From contig NW_020313045.1 in NCBI RefSeq assembly GCF_003265705.1, positions 2,408,818 through 2,472,817 on the forward strand: a stretch of DNA of 64,000 bases, read 5' to 3'. Under the pieces are notes generated by a model. The model searched no databases. It was not told the origin of the DNA and saw only the letters and a program-made list of their open reading frames with translations. Made by a program: the position numbers and the translations under genes. This document shows positions 62,981 through 64,000 of this stretch, in pieces (within the stretch, counting starts at the first letter, position 1; each line of letters begins with the position of its first letter). This DNA is from Callorhinus ursinus (Eukaryota; Chordata; Mammalia; Carnivora; Otariidae).

Positions 62981-63433
62981 CCCAATTAAAGGATATTGCC
63001 TATGGCACCAAGCAGTATAAATTTAAACCAGAAATCACGCCAGATGACTCCATTGATGAATTTGATGAAACCATTCACTTAGAACGAGGCGAAAACCTAT
63101 TTGAAATCCATATCAACAAAGTAACCTTTTCTTCTGAAGTTTTACAGGCATCTGGAGATAAAGAGCCTGTCACTTTCTGTACCTATGCTTTCTATGATTT
63201 TGAGCTACAGACAACTCCCATAGTGCAAGGCCTTCACCCAGAATATAACTTCACTTCTCAATATCTCATTCATGTTAATGACTTATTTTTACAATATATT
63301 CAGAAGAATACTATCACTCTTGAGGTCCACCAAGCTTACAGCACAGATTATGAAACAATTGCGGCAGGTCAGTTGAGATTCCATGAAATTCTAGAGAAAA
63401 GTGGTCGAATATTTTGCACAGCAAGTTTGGTTG
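62981..63433 (+). CDS. RPGRIP1L: RPGRIP1L exon 15 (first C2 domain; residues 567-717)
   Basis: The largest exon here, 453 bases, phase 1-1, with acceptor tcttctcttgcag and donor TTG|GTAAGT. It opens [19 protein letters not shown], a linker, then from about residue 600 the first C2 beta-sandwich: [17 protein letters not shown], then [34 protein letters not shown] and [19 protein letters not shown]. The Asp cluster for Ca2+ binding found in classical C2 domains is not evident, which fits a protein-binding C2. Thr615 (63124-63126) and Ala695 (63364-63366), sites of human T615P and A695P ciliopathy variants, are both conserved. The domain in this family contacts nephrocystin-4 (established). Translation continues past the window. 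Confidence 0.96.
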
Positions 63434-64000
63434 GTAAGTACAATCTTATAAGCTTTGGATATGTGAATCACTAATTTGGTTTATATATTAATATGGTGTT
63501 CTACATTACTGTCTTCTCTTAGGGATTCAAGATGCCTTGAGGGTGGGACAGTGTCCCCTAATTTATCTGCCCACAGTTGACTGGACAATCCTAAATGTCA
63601 TTGATGATGTCAATTGCAATGACTATTAATTTTTTAAAAGTTTATAAGTGCAGATATTTATTTACCATATTAATACCCTTTTTTGATTAAACATTAATTG
63701 TAGATTCATCAAATATTTTTTAAGAGCTTATGTTATCGCTGTTACTAGGCACTGGAAATACAGTGGTCACCGCTAAGTAAGATAGACAGAGCCCCTACCA
63801 TCATGTAGCTTACCTTCTAGAGGGGGAGACAGGCCATAAAACAAATATATATCTCATCGGGTGAAGAAAAATGAACAGGCTAATGAGAGAGATGGAAGGT
63901 TGCTAATTCAGATAAGGACTTCCCTGGTGGTTGACAGTGATAAAGACCTGAGTAAAGATCCATGACAGGATCCAGGGGAAGAATGTTTCATGCAGAGGTA
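63434..64000 (+). other. RPGRIP1L: RPGRIP1L intron 15, start (partial)
   Basis: Begins with donor TTG|GTAAGT. An ancient repeat with the wording ttactaggcactggaaatac and agggggagacaggccataaa starts near 63720 and reaches the window end. Confidence 0.75.
63720..64000 (+). repeat. Ancient interspersed repeat (continues past the edge)
   Basis: ttactaggcactggaaatac, agcttaccttctagaggggg and agacaggccataaaacaaat belong to the same wording family as 52255-52545. Confidence 0.6.

Overview
The window is mammalian nuclear DNA from a carnivore. Split genes with GT-AG introns, L1 and MIR remnants and MaLR LTRs make it mammalian. About twenty tRNA-derived CanSINE copies, with the head gcgcctgggtggctcag, a CT-rich middle and an (AAATA)n tail, make it carnivoran. 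Their tail wording (tgcttgtgttccctctc, then gtcaaataaat) fits arctoid caniforms (bears, panda, seals, mustelids) better than dogs or cats. That last step is inference from the repeats only.

Two head-to-head genes fill the window. On the minus strand, 18885-18929 is the short coding part of FTO exon 1 (15 codons, then a consensus donor). Everything to its left (1-18884) lies inside FTO intron 1 and holds no exon that I can support. On the plus strand is RPGRIP1L, the ciliary transition-zone scaffold. A probable non-coding exon 1 ends at the donor at 19292. Fourteen coding exons (numbered 2 to 15 here) run from the ATG at 22319 to 63433. Joined, they encode residues 1-717 with one open frame and consistent phases across all thirteen junctions. 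The usual protein is about 1,315 residues, so the gene continues beyond the right edge. The part present holds the N-terminal coiled coils and the first C2 domain.

Between the two genes, about 18.83-19.40 kb, is a CpG-rich bidirectional promoter. It has two ZNF143/Staf-type ACTACA-TTCCCAG elements, GC boxes and an RFX X-box-like site (19251-19264), which suits a gene pair in which one partner is ciliary.

The rest is intronic and repeat-rich: nested L1, MLT1 and SINE stacks at 1.2-4.0, 8.7-10.6 and 13.6-16.7 kb; an L1-mobilised retrocopy with a 20-bp target duplication at 12.7-13.3 kb; and many MIR, MER5/MER20-like and older copies. I found no new gene system, CRISPR array, tRNA or rRNA gene. 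The observations most worth checking are the promoter architecture, two in-frame alternative acceptors (exons 8 and 9), a possible overlapping uORF, the retrocopy, the twin L1/MLT1 nest and a repeat-poor candidate enhancer at 5.44-6.07 kb.
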